Counted from the first letter of the stretch, positions 26,904 to 37,094 are shown. The stretch: DNA of 64,000 bases from CAWAYH01 sp963786195 (GCA_963786195.1 CAWAYH010000007.1:62001-126000); one strand, 5' to 3'. A program made the numbers and translations. The notes: generated by a model from the letters alone, not told the origin.

Positions 26904-29315
26904 ATGTCCCGAGCAGAAACAGCGGATTCGGGGGCTCGTCTCGCCCCGCTGCTGCTGTTGTTCTTCCTGTCAGGCGCGAGCGCGCTGGTCTATCAGGTGC
27001 TCTGGATGCGACTGCTCGCGCTGGTGTTCGGCGTGACGGTTCACGCGGCGAGCACGGTGCTCGCGGCATTCATGGCCGGTCTGGCGCTCGGGAGTGTCGC
27101 CGCCGGCCGGCTCGCCGACCGCGTCCGGCGACCGCTCGTCGTCTTCGCCGCCGCCGAGGCGCTCATCGCGGTCGCGGCGCTCGCCACGACGTCCGCGCTC
27201 GGTGGCGTCGAAGCCTTCTACGTCTGGCTCCACTCATTCCTCGGCGACGTGCCGATCGTTCTCGGCCTCGCGCGGTTCGTGCTCTCCTTTGCGGTGCTCG
27301 TCGTGCCGGCGACGCTGATGGGCGCTACGCTCCCGCTGGTCGTGAAGTCGACGCTCGGCCGGGGCAGGATCCTGGGCCGCCAGGTCAGCCTCCTCTACGC
27401 GACGAACACCGCTGGCGCTATCGTCGGAGCGCTCGTCGCCGGGATCTGGATGGTGCCGCAGCTGGGGATCTGGTGGGCGTTTCGCCTGGGCGCGCTGACC
27501 AACCTGATCGTCGCCGCCGGCGCGCTCGCTCTGGCGCACTTCTCCGCGACTGACTCGTTCGCCGTTTCCTCTCCGTCCGAAACTGATCGCACGACAACGG
27601 ATGCCGAAGGCGCGACGGCGGCGCAGGGCTTCAGTCCCGCCGTCGATCCGGCGGTGCGGCGGCTGGTCATGCTGACCTTCGCCGTGTCCGGCTTTGCGTC
27701 GTTCGCGCTCGAGATCATCTGGTTCCGCATGCTCGTGGTGCTGTTGCGGCCGACGACCTACGCGTTCACCGTGATGCTGGCGACGGTGCTCGCGGGAATT
27801 GCCGCGGGCAGCTGGCTGTCGTCGGCATTCACCAGGAAGCCCCGAGCGAACGCCCTGGCGGCTCTCGCGATCCTGGAACTGCTGCTGGCGGTCACCGCGC
27901 TGGAATCGATGTTCATGATCGGGCGCGTCGCCGCGGTGAGCGCCTGGGCGAATCCGCTGTTCACGGGCGGACGGCTCGACTACCTGGGACCACTGGCGGT
28001 GACGTCGATGGTGGCCATCTTCCCCGCGGCCGTGCTCATGGGGATGGCTTTTCCGATCGGCATTGCCATCTGGACCGCGGACGTCGGGCATGCGCAGGCC
28101 GGCGAACGCATCGGCACGATCTACGCGATCAACGTGGCCGGTGCGGTCGCAGGGTCTCTGCTGACGGGATTCCTGCTGCTGCCGGCGATTGGCAGCCGCT
28201 CGAGCCTCGTGCTGATCTCGGCGCTCGTGCTGATCACCGGGATGCTGCTGCTCGCCCGTCTCCGTCGCAGCCCCGGCGTACTCGCTCTCGGCGCGATCGC
28301 GTCGATCGCATTTGTGTTCATCGCGTGGCGAACGCCCGACCCGGTGATGCGGCTGCTCCACTCACGATATCCCGGCGAGCTGCCGGTCTGGCGTCAGGAA
28401 GACGGTCACGCGACGGTGACCATCCTGAGGCGCGACTCACGGTTCGCGCCGCAGCCCGTCCGGAAGCTCTACATCAACGGCATGCACCAGGCCAGCGACG
28501 AACCGGGCATGGTCGCCTATCACCGCATCATCGGCACGCTGCCGCTGGCCATTCATCCGGATCCACGCAACGCGCTCGTGATCGGCGTCGGCGGCGGCGC
28601 GACTGCCGGAGCGGTCAGCGCGTTCGGCGATCATGTCGCGGTTGACGTCGTCGAGCTCTCGCCGGCGGTGGTGGCAGCCGCGCGCCAGTTCCACGACATC
28701 AACCAGAATCTTCTGCAGCGCCCGAACGTCCACCTGCGTGTGGACGACGGGCGGAACTACATGCTGCTGACGTCGGAGCGGTACGACGTCGTCACGGCCG
28801 ACGTGATCCTGCCGATTCATGCGGGCGCCGGCAACCTGTATTCAAAGGAGTACTACCAGCTGATGCGCCACGTGCTGCGCAATCGTGGCGTCGCGCTGCA
28901 ATGGATCGGAAGCCAGACGGTCACGGAATACAAGATGATCATGCGGACGTTCCTCTCGGTCTTTCCGCACACGACACTCTGGCAGGGCGGCACGCTGATG
29001 ATCGGCGCCACGCGGCCGCTGGTGCTCGAGGAAGAGGCGTTTCTCCGCAAGCAGGCGGAGCCTGCGAACCGCCAGGCGCTCGACGCGATGGGCCTGACCA
29101 GCTTCGAGGCGCTGTTGTCGCGCTATACGGCGGGCCCGGCAGAGCTGAAGGCCTTCGTCGGCGAGGGACCGCTCCTGACCGACGATCGGCCCCTCACCGA
29201 GTATTTTCTCGCGATGCCGCGGAACGACGCGACCATCGATCTCTCACAGCTGCACGGCGACGTGCGCCGCCACGTCGTGAGGATGTCGGCTAGCGCTTCA
29301 CCGTCGGATAACTGA
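26904..29315 (+). CDS. Fused multi-spanning membrane/spermidine synthase-like protein
   Basis: This protein of 803 residues has an N-terminal membrane half and a C-terminal spermidine-synthase-like Rossmann fold. About a dozen hydrophobic segments run from LLLLFFLSGASALVYQVLW to FVFIAW, with a soluble linker near residues 220-250. The C-terminal half has ALVIGVGGGATAGAVSAFG, DVVELSPAVVAAARQFHD and VDDGRNYM, the SAM/decarboxylated-SAM-binding pattern, and SKEYYQLMRHVLRNRGVALQW. The canonical polyamine-site aspartates are not obvious, so it may be a methyltransferase or an aminopropyltransferase with an unknown acceptor. I start at the ATG at 26904 (MSRAETADS). Its end overlaps the convergent M20 peptidase gene by 26 bases. 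Confidence 0.8.
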   Translation: MSRAETADSGARLAPLLLLFFLSGASALVYQVLWMRLLALVFGVTVHAASTVLAAFMAGLALGSVAAGRLADRVRRPLVVFAAAEALIAVAALATTSALGGVEAFYVWLHSFLGDVPIVLGLARFVLSFAVLVVPATLMGATLPLVVKSTLGRGRILGRQVSLLYATNTAGAIVGALVAGIWMVPQLGIWWAFRLGALTNLIVAAGALALAHFSATDSFAVSSPSETDRTTTDAEGATAAQGFSPAVDPAVRRLVMLTFAVSGFASFALEIIWFRMLVVLLRPTTYAFTVMLATVLAGIAAGSWLSSAFTRKPRANALAALAILELLLAVTALESMFMIGRVAAVSAWANPLFTGGRLDYLGPLAVTSMVAIFPAAVLMGMAFPIGIAIWTADVGHAQAGERIGTIYAINVAGAVAGSLLTGFLLLPAIGSRSSLVLISALVLITGMLLLARLRRSPGVLALGAIASIAFVFIAWRTPDPVMRLLHSRYPGELPVWRQEDGHATVTILRRDSRFAPQPVRKLYINGMHQASDEPGMVAYHRIIGTLPLAIHPDPRNALVIGVGGGATAGAVSAFGDHVAVDVVELSPAVVAAARQFHDINQNLLQRPNVHLRVDDGRNYMLLTSERYDVVTADVILPIHAGAGNLYSKEYYQLMRHVLRNRGVALQWIGSQTVTEYKMIMRTFLSVFPHTTLWQGGTLMIGATRPLVLEEEAFLRKQAEPANRQALDAMGLTSFEALLSRYTAGPAELKAFVGEGPLLTDDRPLTEYFLAMPRNDATIDLSQLHGDVRRHVVRMSASASPSDN

Positions 29316-30918
29316 TCCCGAGCTGCTCCAGGTACGTCTTGTACCGCGACGAATCGTAGTAGTACTTCTTCAGCTCCGGCCGGTAGCGATCCATGACGCC
29401 CTTGTTCAGGTGAATCGCCGGCTTGTCCTGCGCGCGAATCAGCGGCTCGTACTTGGTTTCCTTCGTCTGCACGTTCCGGAAGTACTCCCACGCCTGCTGG
29501 ACGAGCACGGGCTTCAGCAGCAAATCCAGCACGGTCATCGCCTGCACCTTCGCGCCGGCCGTCGCGCCTTTGTGCGCGATCGGCGTCGCCATCGATATCG
29601 CGTTCGCCCAGTTGTGGCCGGGCAGTCCCGGAATGTTCGACGGGAAGCGCAGGGTCACGGTCGGCACGTTCCACGAGATGTCGCCGATGTCGTCCGAGCC
29701 GCCACCGCGGTTGTCCCGGACCGGCCCCTGAAGCTCGCTCCCCACCTTCAACGAAAGACCCTGTTCGCGGCCACCGAGCTCTTTCTGAAGCGCTTTCGCC
29801 AGCGTCTGGTCCGCGTCGCTCCACTGCGGCATCCCGACTTTCTGAATGTTGGCAAACGTGGTTTCCGCGACGACCTTGTTGAAGTGCTGCGGCCAGGCGC
29901 TCCCCAGGACACGTGACGGCAATACTTCGGTGCCGGTCATCATCGCGGCCGCCTTCGCCATCGTCTCGCCGATCTCCCAGAGTTCCTTGATGCGCTGATA
30001 CGTCGTGTGCCGGAAGTAGTACCAGACGGACGCCGCACGCGGCACGACGTTCGGCTGATCGCCGCCATTGGTGACGACGTAGTGCGATCGATGCTCGAGC
30101 GGCAGGTGCTCGCGCCGGTAGTTCCAGCCGATGTTCATCAGTTCGACGGCGTCGAGCGCGCTTCGACCGCGCCACGGCGCGCCGGCCGAGTGCGCGGTTT
30201 CACCCTTGAAGCTGAATTCGACTGACACGAGGCCGGTGCCGTCGCGATCGCCCCACGAGACGCCGAGCTCGTTGCCGACGTGCGTGAACAACGCGACGTC
30301 GACGTCCTTGAAGAATCCTTCGCGGACGAAATACGCCTTGGTGCCGACCAGCTCCTCGGCCGTGCCGGGCCAGATCCGGATCGTCCCCGGCAGCTTCTCC
30401 CGCTCCATGATCTTCTTCACCGCGAGGGCCGCCGTGATGTTGACCGCCTGGCCGGAATTGTGCCCTTCGCCGTGGCCGGGCGCGCCTTCAATCATCGGAT
30501 CGTGATACGCCACGCCGGGCTTCTGTGACGCTTGAGGAATGCCGTCGATATCCGACCCGAGCGCGATGACCGGCTTGCCGGAGCCCCACGTCGCCATGAA
30601 CGCCGTGGGGATCCCGGCGATGCCCTCCTGCACGCTGAAGCCGTTCTTCTTCAGGATGTCGATCAGGTAGCGGTTCGTCTCCACTTCCTGAAACCCCAGC
30701 TCGGCAAAGCTGAAGATCGAGTCCACCATCTGCTGCGTGAACTCCTTCATCGAGTCCACGTCCTTGAGGGCCTCCGACTTCAGCCGCTCGGTCCGGGCGT
30801 CATCTTTCGGGGCGGGGCGGGACGGCCCCGGAGACGGCTCCGACTGGCTCTGGGCCAGGGGCGTCGCCGCGACAGCCACGAGGAAGACGAATGCCGGGAT
30901 CGCTCGCAAACGGATCAT
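29290..30918 (-). CDS. Exported M20 family amidohydrolase (AbgB-like)
   Basis: This zinc hydrolase of the M20/AbgB group cleaves an acyl-amino-acid or aminobenzoyl-glutamate-type amide. A signal peptide (AIPAFVFLVAVAATPLAQS) marks it as exported. Metal-site features are GSDIDGIPQ, APGHGEGHNSGQAVN, GTAEELVGTKAYF with the catalytic glutamates, and FTHVGNELGVSWG. The dimerisation domain follows (VEFSFKGETAHSAGAPWRG) and a long C terminus ends YLEQLGISYPTVKR. I choose the ATG at 30918 because GGAGG lies just before it; the longer frame from 31044 overlaps moaA. It diverges from moaA with about 45 bases between starts. Confidence 0.85.
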   Translation of the reverse strand: MIRLRAIPAFVFLVAVAATPLAQSQSEPSPGPSRPAPKDDARTERLKSEALKDVDSMKEFTQQMVDSIFSFAELGFQEVETNRYLIDILKKNGFSVQEGIAGIPTAFMATWGSGKPVIALGSDIDGIPQASQKPGVAYHDPMIEGAPGHGEGHNSGQAVNITAALAVKKIMEREKLPGTIRIWPGTAEELVGTKAYFVREGFFKDVDVALFTHVGNELGVSWGDRDGTGLVSVEFSFKGETAHSAGAPWRGRSALDAVELMNIGWNYRREHLPLEHRSHYVVTNGGDQPNVVPRAASVWYYFRHTTYQRIKELWEIGETMAKAAAMMTGTEVLPSRVLGSAWPQHFNKVVAETTFANIQKVGMPQWSDADQTLAKALQKELGGREQGLSLKVGSELQGPVRDNRGGGSDDIGDISWNVPTVTLRFPSNIPGLPGHNWANAISMATPIAHKGATAGAKVQAMTVLDLLLKPVLVQQAWEYFRNVQTKETKYEPLIRAQDKPAIHLNKGVMDRYRPELKKYYYDSSRYKTYLEQLGISYPTVKR

Positions 30919-30964
30919 GTGCGCAAACCTCCGCGGCGCGAGGATAGCAGAAATTCGGTGGATA

Positions 30965-32002
30965 ATGAGGGTGTCGATGTCGATTGCCGATCGCTTTGGC
31001 CGGAAGCTCGGAAGCCTGCGCGTGTCAGTGACCGATCGCTGCAACCTGCGGTGTGTCTACTGCATGCCCGAACCGGACTACGTCTGGCTGCCCAGGGAAA
31101 CGCTGCTGACGTTCGAGGAAATCGGCGACCTCGTCGACGTCTTCTCGGACCTGGGCGTCGATCGCGTCCGGATCACCGGCGGCGAGCCCCTGCTGCGCCA
31201 CGACCTGCCGTCGCTGATTCATCAGCTGGCCAGCCGCCCGCGCATCCGCGATCTCGCGCTCACGACCAACGGGGTCCTGCTCGCGCCGGTGGCGCGCAGC
31301 CTGCGCGGCGCGGGCCTCCACCGAATCACGGTCAGCCTCGACACGCTCGATCGGACGCGATTCAGCGAGTTGACGCGATTCGACAGTCATCAGGCAGTGC
31401 TCGCCGGGATCGAGGCCGCGACAGCGGCGGGGTTCGAGTCGGTCAAGATCGACACGGTCGTCATCCGCGGCGTCAATGACGACGAGCTGATCGCGTTGCT
31501 CGAGTACGGGCGCGAGGCGGGCGTCGAAGTCCGGTTCATCGAATACATGGACGTCGGCGGCGCGACCCGCTGGTCGCCACAGCAAGTGGTCTCGCGGCAG
31601 GAGATCCTGGCAACGCTCGAGGCGTACTTCGGGGAGATCGTTCCGCTCGACGAGCCGCTGTCGTCCGCGCCGGCCGACCGCTACGTGCTCCCGGACGGCA
31701 CCGTGTTCGGCATCATCTCGTCGACGACGGCACCGTTCTGCGCCTCGTGCGACCGCAGCCGCCTGACGGCCGACGGCATGTGGCTGATGTGTCTGTATGC
31801 CCGGGCGGGCACCGATCTCCGCCGGCCGCTGCGCGCCGGCGCGACGCGCGAGGAGCTCGAGCGCCTCATCGCGACCGTGTGGTCCTCACGCGCGGATCGC
31901 GGCGCCGAAGAGCGGCTCGTCGCCGAACGCCGCGAGCCGCTGATTCCCGTTAGCGCGCTGAAAAAAGACGCGCATCTCGAGATGCATACGCGTGGTGGGT
32001 AG
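30965..32002 (+). CDS. moaA: GTP 3',8-cyclase MoaA (molybdenum cofactor biosynthesis)
   Basis: MoaA is the radical SAM enzyme that starts molybdopterin synthesis from GTP. It has the N-terminal cluster motif DRCNLRCVYCMPE, GGEPLLRHDL, the SLDTLDRTRF strand, and the C-terminal second cluster CASCDRSRLTADGMWLMC with C-x2-C-x13-C spacing. It ends in two glycines (HTRGG), as required for MoaA activity. The length of 345 residues fits the family. The start is ATG 30965 or the next Met four codons on. It would supply cofactor for the molybdoenzyme MsrP at 56.8 kb; no other moa or moe gene is visible here. Confidence 0.95.
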   Translation: MRVSMSIADRFGRKLGSLRVSVTDRCNLRCVYCMPEPDYVWLPRETLLTFEEIGDLVDVFSDLGVDRVRITGGEPLLRHDLPSLIHQLASRPRIRDLALTTNGVLLAPVARSLRGAGLHRITVSLDTLDRTRFSELTRFDSHQAVLAGIEAATAAGFESVKIDTVVIRGVNDDELIALLEYGREAGVEVRFIEYMDVGGATRWSPQQVVSRQEILATLEAYFGEIVPLDEPLSSAPADRYVLPDGTVFGIISSTTAPFCASCDRSRLTADGMWLMCLYARAGTDLRRPLRAGATREELERLIATVWSSRADRGAEERLVAERREPLIPVSALKKDAHLEMHTRGG

Positions 32003-32083
32003 ATCTCAGCCGTCAGCTGTCAGCTGTCACGTTTCGGTGCCTCGGCCTCCAAGCTGATAGACTCCTCACCCGGAGGTTCTTCA

Positions 32084-33362
32084 ATGCGCGCAACTCTCCG
32101 TGCCGCGAGCGTGGCGCTGCTCCTGGCCTCGCCCGCGTTCCTGTCGGCTCAGAGTGGACCGCTTCCGCCCCAGGAGCCCACGGCTCTCGTCAACGCCAAC
32201 GTCGTCAACGTTCGTGACGGCAAGATCATCCCGAACGCCACCGTCTTGCTGAAGGGACGGCAAGATCGTCTCCGTCGGATCCGGTGCTGCGCCGTCCGGC
32301 GTGACGGTGATCGACGTCCGCGGCCGCTACGTCATTCCTGGGCTCATCGATGCGCATACGCACATCGCGAACCTGCGCGCGGCGCGCACGGCGCTCGAGT
32401 CGGGCGTGACGACCGTGCGCAGCGCAGGTGTCGCGAGCTACCTGGATGTCGGGCTGCGCGAGCTGGTCAAAAAAGGCGCGCTCGCGGGCCCTGACGTCCT
32501 TGCCGCGGGATATCACGTGCGCCCGCAGCTTGCCGAAGAGGCGTTTCTGAGCGACCCGGTACTCTCGCCGTTCATGAACGGGGGGGTGACCACGGCAGAT
32601 GCCATCCGCCAGGTCGTGCGTGCGAACCTGTCGCACGGCGTGGATTGGATCAAGACGACGTCCACCGAGCGTGCTGGCCTGCCGGAAACCGATCCCCGGC
32701 GGCAGTTGTACACGGATGCCGACGTCAAAGTGATGGTGGACGAAGCGGCCGCGAAAGGCATCCCCGTGATGGCGCACGCGCATGGGGCGGAAGGTGCATT
32801 GGCGGCGGTTCAGGCAGGTGTCCGGAGCATCGAGCACGGCACGTATCTCTCGGACGAGGCGCTGCGCCTCATGAAGCAGAAGGGCACGTATCTGGTCCCG
32901 ACCTACGCCACCGTCGTCGATCTGACCGAGCCCGGCGGCGACTACGACAACCGCGACCTATTGTTGCGCGGCCGTCACATGCTGCCGCGGCTGCGCGACA
33001 CCGTCCAGAGCGCCATCAAGCATGGCGTGAAGATCGTCACGGGCGCCGATACCAGTTATGGACCGACCAGCGTCACGCGCATCTCGCACGAGGTCGCGGC
33101 GTTTGTCGACATGGGCATGACACCGTTGCAGGCCCTGCAGTCCGCGACCACCGTGGCCGCCGACCTGCTCGCCATCACCTCGCGCGTGGGCGCCATCGAA
33201 CCAGGTCTCGAGGCCGACCTCGTCGTCGTCGAGCGCAACCCGCTGGAACAGGTGCGCACGCTCGACGATCCGCTGCTCATCGTGAGCAACGGGCGGGTCG
33301 TGGTGAACCGGCTGACGTTCGGGCGCCCGCCGGGGGGGTCGAATGGAGGCCGCGACCAATAG
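32084..33362 (+). CDS. Exported imidazolonepropionase-like amidohydrolase, frame broken near 32260
   Basis: This secreted metal-dependent amidohydrolase belongs to the group that includes prolidase-type and imidazolonase-like enzymes; the substrate is unknown. It starts with a signal peptide (RAASVALLLASPAFLSAQS). The barrel motifs are GLIDAHTHIANLR, VMAHAHGAEGALAAV, IEHGTYLSDEAL and TGADTSYG. The frame changes where the text reads AAGGGACGGCAAG: dropping one G gives LLKDGKIVSVGSG, exactly the family sequence, so an insertion is clear. The gene is followed 37 bases later by the quinoprotein, on the same strand. Confidence 0.85.
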
Positions 33363-33399
33363 CCACGAGAGAACTAGTCTTTACGATCGGAGCCGGATT

Positions 33400-34899
33400 A
33401 TGCTGAACGTCCGCGCCGCCGTCGGTATCCTCCTCCTTGCGACATCATTCCTCTTTCCTCATTCCTCGTTCCTGCTTGTGGCGGCCTCGCAGGATGCGAG
33501 CTGGTCGCGGTTTCGAGGGCCCAACGGCTCTGGTATCGCGGAGGCCACGGGGTTGCCGATCCAGTTCGGCCCCGAGCAAAACGTGATCTGGAAGGCGTCG
33601 CTCCCGGCCGGCCATTCCTCGCCGGTCCTGTCGCGCCGGCATGTCCTCGTGACTGCGCTCGAGGGGCAGGATCTGTTGACGCTCGCGCTCGACCGCACCT
33701 CCGGGAAGGTACTCTGGCGGCAGGTGGCCCCGAAGCCGAGAGCTCAGACAGTCGACAAGCGGAACCATCCTGCATCTCCCTCGCCGGCCACCGACGGCGA
33801 GAACGTGTACGTCTTCTTCCAGGACTTCGGCCTGCTTTCCTACGACAGCCAGGGGCGAGAGCGGTGGCGCCTGCCGCTCGGCCCGTTCGCGAACTCGTAC
33901 GGCATGGGCTCATCTCCCGTCGTCGTTGGGGACTCGGTGATTCTGGTCGCCGACCAGAGCGCCGGCTCTTACATCCTGGCGGTCGGCGCAAAGGATGGCC
34001 GGGTGCGCTGGAAGACCGACCGGCCGGAGGCCAAGACCGGCCACTCGACCCCGATCGTGTACCAGCCGGCCAACGGCGAAGCACAGCTTCTCATTCCGGG
34101 TTCGTTCTTTCTGACGGCGTATTCGTCGAAGACCGGTCAGAAGATCTGGTGGGTCAGCGGCCTGGCGTTCGAGATGAAGGCCACACCCGTCATCGGGAGT
34201 GACACGGTCTTCATTCACGGCACCAGCACGTCACAGTTCAAGGACAGCTTCAACAACAGCATCCCGGATTTCGATTCGCTCCTGCCCAAGCACGACCTCG
34301 ACGGCGACCGTCGATTCTCGAGAGAAGAGATTCCCGACGACCTGGCCAGACGGTGGATCAAGCTGATGGATCTCGACGGGGACAATCTTCTGAATGCGGC
34401 CGAGTGGGCGTACTACCAGGCCGCCCGCAAGACCAAGGGAGGCCTCTGGGCATACCGGCTTGGCGGTCGGAACGACATGACCGCCGCCAATATGCTCTGG
34501 CACTACGACCGCGCCGTGCCGCAGCTTCCGTCGCCGCTGCTGTACCGGAACGTCCTGTACATGGTCAACGACGGCGGCATCGTAACCTCGCTCGACCCCG
34601 CAACAGGCCAGAGCCTGGCGCAGCGCCGGATGGAAGGCGCGATGGATCACTTTTACGCCTCGCCGGTGGCGGCCGACAACAAGATCTTCCTCGTGAGCGA
34701 GAGCGGCAAGGTCGCGGTGATGAAGGCAGACTCGTCACTGGAGATCCTGGCGGTCAACGAATTGGACGATCTCTGCTACGCCACGCCCGCGATCGACGGC
34801 ACGCGCATCTACATCCGGACGCGTGGCGCGCTGTACGCCTTCGGGCTGCCGGCGCGTTCCGCCGGCTCCCCTTTCACCTCCGGAGAAAAACCTCTATGA
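33400..34899 (+). CDS. Secreted PQQ-like beta-propeller protein with EF-hand pair
   Basis: An exported protein of 499 residues: a signal segment (AVGILLLATSFLFPHSSFLL) is followed by a PQQ-like propeller opening WSRFRGPNGSGIAEATGLP, the typical start of this family in acidobacteria and planctomycetes. Blade repeats include LALDRTSGKVLWRQV and YSSKTGQKIWWVSG. Two calcium loops, DLDGDRRFSREE and DLDGDNLLNAAE, sit inside the propeller near residues 300-340, about 25 residues apart. No quinoprotein dehydrogenase active-site Asp or heme site is evident, so it is probably a binding or scaffold propeller. Its TGA overlaps the ATG of the next gene, so the two are translated together. Confidence 0.85.
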   Translation: MLNVRAAVGILLLATSFLFPHSSFLLVAASQDASWSRFRGPNGSGIAEATGLPIQFGPEQNVIWKASLPAGHSSPVLSRRHVLVTALEGQDLLTLALDRTSGKVLWRQVAPKPRAQTVDKRNHPASPSPATDGENVYVFFQDFGLLSYDSQGRERWRLPLGPFANSYGMGSSPVVVGDSVILVADQSAGSYILAVGAKDGRVRWKTDRPEAKTGHSTPIVYQPANGEAQLLIPGSFFLTAYSSKTGQKIWWVSGLAFEMKATPVIGSDTVFIHGTSTSQFKDSFNNSIPDFDSLLPKHDLDGDRRFSREEIPDDLARRWIKLMDLDGDNLLNAAEWAYYQAARKTKGGLWAYRLGGRNDMTAANMLWHYDRAVPQLPSPLLYRNVLYMVNDGGIVTSLDPATGQSLAQRRMEGAMDHFYASPVAADNKIFLVSESGKVAVMKADSSLEILAVNELDDLCYATPAIDGTRIYIRTRGALYAFGLPARSAGSPFTSGEKPL

Positions 34900-37094
34900 C
34901 ACGTCGCGCGCGCGCAGTTCTGCTCGTGGTGGTCCTCGCTATCGGCATCACGTCGCCGCTGGTGGCACAACGGCCGCAGGGGCGGCCGATCGGCAAGGTC
35001 ACGACGATGGGCAACCTGATCCACATCGAGGTCGACGAAGGCGTCCTCGTGCCGGAGCACCTGTTCGACCTGGACCGGCGCACGCTGCGCTTCACGCCGC
35101 AGGCGGGAGGTTACCGCGTCGAGAACGTGCCGCTGCGCTGGGATCCGGAATTCGGTACAGCGCTGCAGGGGAGCACGGTCACGCTGCGGAATCTGCGCAT
35201 TCCGTTCTCGGGGAAGACGTGGAGCTCGTTCAACGTCGGCAGCAACGCGCAGATCACGTTCGACGCGCCGGAGGGTGGCGCGGCCGTGACGGTGGCGGCG
35301 CCGGGTCGCGGCGGCGGCGGCGGCGGTCGCGGCGGGCTCGTTATGGAGCGCTACGCCCTGATGCAGACGGTGGGGACCACGTTCATCAACATGGTGCCGG
35401 GGATCGCGGCGTTCACGCGCGTGCAGTTCAGCGGGCCGCGCTACGCGAAGGAGCTGGCGGAGCGCGCGGTCGTGACGTGGACGCTGAACGAAGGCAACGG
35501 CGGCATCCAGGCGTTCTCGTGGACGCCGACGGTCAATCGCATTCAGGCAGTGCTGCATCGCGATGGTGTCATCGAGCTCTCGTACGACGGTGTGAACGCG
35601 AAGGACGGCGTCGTCGGCATCTTCCCGCTCGTGAGCGGGGGCGTGAAGCGCACGCTCGCGACGCTGAGCGATGGCGAGGATGCTGCGGTCGCGGCGCACC
35701 TGGACATCCGGAGCATCAGGCTCGATGTGGTCGATGGCCTCTTCGTCGAGGCGACGATCGACACGCGCGGCGCGGTGCCGGCCGATGGCGCTGCGGCCAT
35801 CAACGGCGTGGCGTATCGCATTGCGTTCGACACGAAGACGCCGCCGGCGACGGATCCGGCGCGGGCGACGTCGGTCTGGACGATCACCGGCGCGACCGGT
35901 GGCACGGGCACCCCTGCGTATGGTGCAGTCGGCCGCGGCGTGTATCCGCAGGTGACGGTGTCGGGCAACACGATCGCGGTGCGTGGCGTGCTGCCGGGCC
36001 CGCTCGCGAATGCGACGTCCGTGCACGTGTTCGCGACGGCGTCGTCGGCGCCCGCGGCGGGTAGGGGGATGCCGGGTCCTGTCGTCGACGACGTCGCGCC
36101 ACGCGCTGTTGCACTCTCCGGCCTGCGATCGCCCGAGGTCGATTTCTCGAACGTGTCATCGGCGACGGTTCTTCCGGTCGTCTACGAGGCCTTCCACTGG
36201 TCGTCGATTCCGGCATCGACCGACGTGGCGTGCACGGTGATCAACGCGCTCAAGGACAGGTTCGACTTCATCGCGTCGTATTCCGACTTCCGCGTCGACA
36301 ACCCTGAAGGCGGCACGCCGAGCTCGGGTCCGCGCGGCGGCAACGTGACCGGCATCGCCTCCGACACGCGCGATCCCGGCGCGTTCTGCAGCCAGGGACA
36401 GCTGCAATCCATGTACAACCAGCCGGTCTCGACGTCGGCGGTGCAGATCGAGGAACGCTCGCCCGACGGGCGCATGACGGACTACAGCTACGCGATGTCG
36501 CAGATCGCGCACGAGCTGGGGCACCGCTGGGCGGCGCGCATGTTCGCACTCGTCGACGGCGAACGCATCAACCTCGGGCCGACGCACTGGACCGCCGGGT
36601 TCAATCTGCCGTCGGCGTTCCCGTACTCGAAGGCGCTCGAGGCGGATGCCATGGGTGGCAGCGTGTGGATGGATCTCGGCAACGGCCGCTGGGCGCAGGT
36701 GGATCGCGACTACTACTGGCCCCCGAAGGGATTCTCCTGGTTCGCGCTGTACCTCATGGGGCTCGCGCGCCCGGACGAAGTGTCGGCGAAGGACTTCTTC
36801 CTGTTGCGCAACCTGCGACGCACCAGCGAGACCACGTCGGAAGGATACCCGATCTTCACCGGCGAGAAGCTCCAGCTCTCGATGGACCAGGTAATCGCCG
36901 CGATGGGTCCGCGCCGCCCCGCGTACGAGCAGGCGCAGAAGACCTTCCGCACCGCGATCGTGATCATGACGCTGCCTGGGAAGCGGCCATCGCCCGAGCT
37001 GGTTCGGCACGCGAACGCGATCAGCGAACGGTGGCTCAAGTACTGGACGCGCATCACCGGCGGCCGCGCGACGATGTCGATCAGTCCGCGCTAG
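34896..37094 (+). CDS. Large secreted protein with HELGH zinc-metalloprotease motif
   Basis: This 732-residue exported protein starts with a signal peptide (RAVLLVVVLAIGITSPLVA). The first 450 residues are beta-rich with a glycine-rich spacer (PGRGGGGGGRGG). A C-terminal domain of about 200 residues has SQIAHELGHRW, the HExxH zinc motif, with an acidic residue in KALEADAMGGSVW that could be the third ligand. After it come a FSWFALYLMGLARPDEV helix and a segment resembling the end of zincin folds. It is translationally coupled to the quinoprotein. No named peptidase family fits by eye; it could be a cell-surface or predatory hydrolase. Confidence 0.7.
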   Translation: MTRRARAVLLVVVLAIGITSPLVAQRPQGRPIGKVTTMGNLIHIEVDEGVLVPEHLFDLDRRTLRFTPQAGGYRVENVPLRWDPEFGTALQGSTVTLRNLRIPFSGKTWSSFNVGSNAQITFDAPEGGAAVTVAAPGRGGGGGGRGGLVMERYALMQTVGTTFINMVPGIAAFTRVQFSGPRYAKELAERAVVTWTLNEGNGGIQAFSWTPTVNRIQAVLHRDGVIELSYDGVNAKDGVVGIFPLVSGGVKRTLATLSDGEDAAVAAHLDIRSIRLDVVDGLFVEATIDTRGAVPADGAAAINGVAYRIAFDTKTPPATDPARATSVWTITGATGGTGTPAYGAVGRGVYPQVTVSGNTIAVRGVLPGPLANATSVHVFATASSAPAAGRGMPGPVVDDVAPRAVALSGLRSPEVDFSNVSSATVLPVVYEAFHWSSIPASTDVACTVINALKDRFDFIASYSDFRVDNPEGGTPSSGPRGGNVTGIASDTRDPGAFCSQGQLQSMYNQPVSTSAVQIEERSPDGRMTDYSYAMSQIAHELGHRWAARMFALVDGERINLGPTHWTAGFNLPSAFPYSKALEADAMGGSVWMDLGNGRWAQVDRDYYWPPKGFSWFALYLMGLARPDEVSAKDFFLLRNLRRTSETTSEGYPIFTGEKLQLSMDQVIAAMGPRRPAYEQAQKTFRTAIVIMTLPGKRPSPELVRHANAISERWLKYWTRITGGRATMSISPR

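Noticed and set aside
32026..32042. A 15-base TCACGTTTCGGTGCC word shared with the ends of the permease copies at 37191 and 43387
   Set aside because: Similarity does not extend beyond the word, and one or two shared 15-mers are expected by chance in 64 kb.
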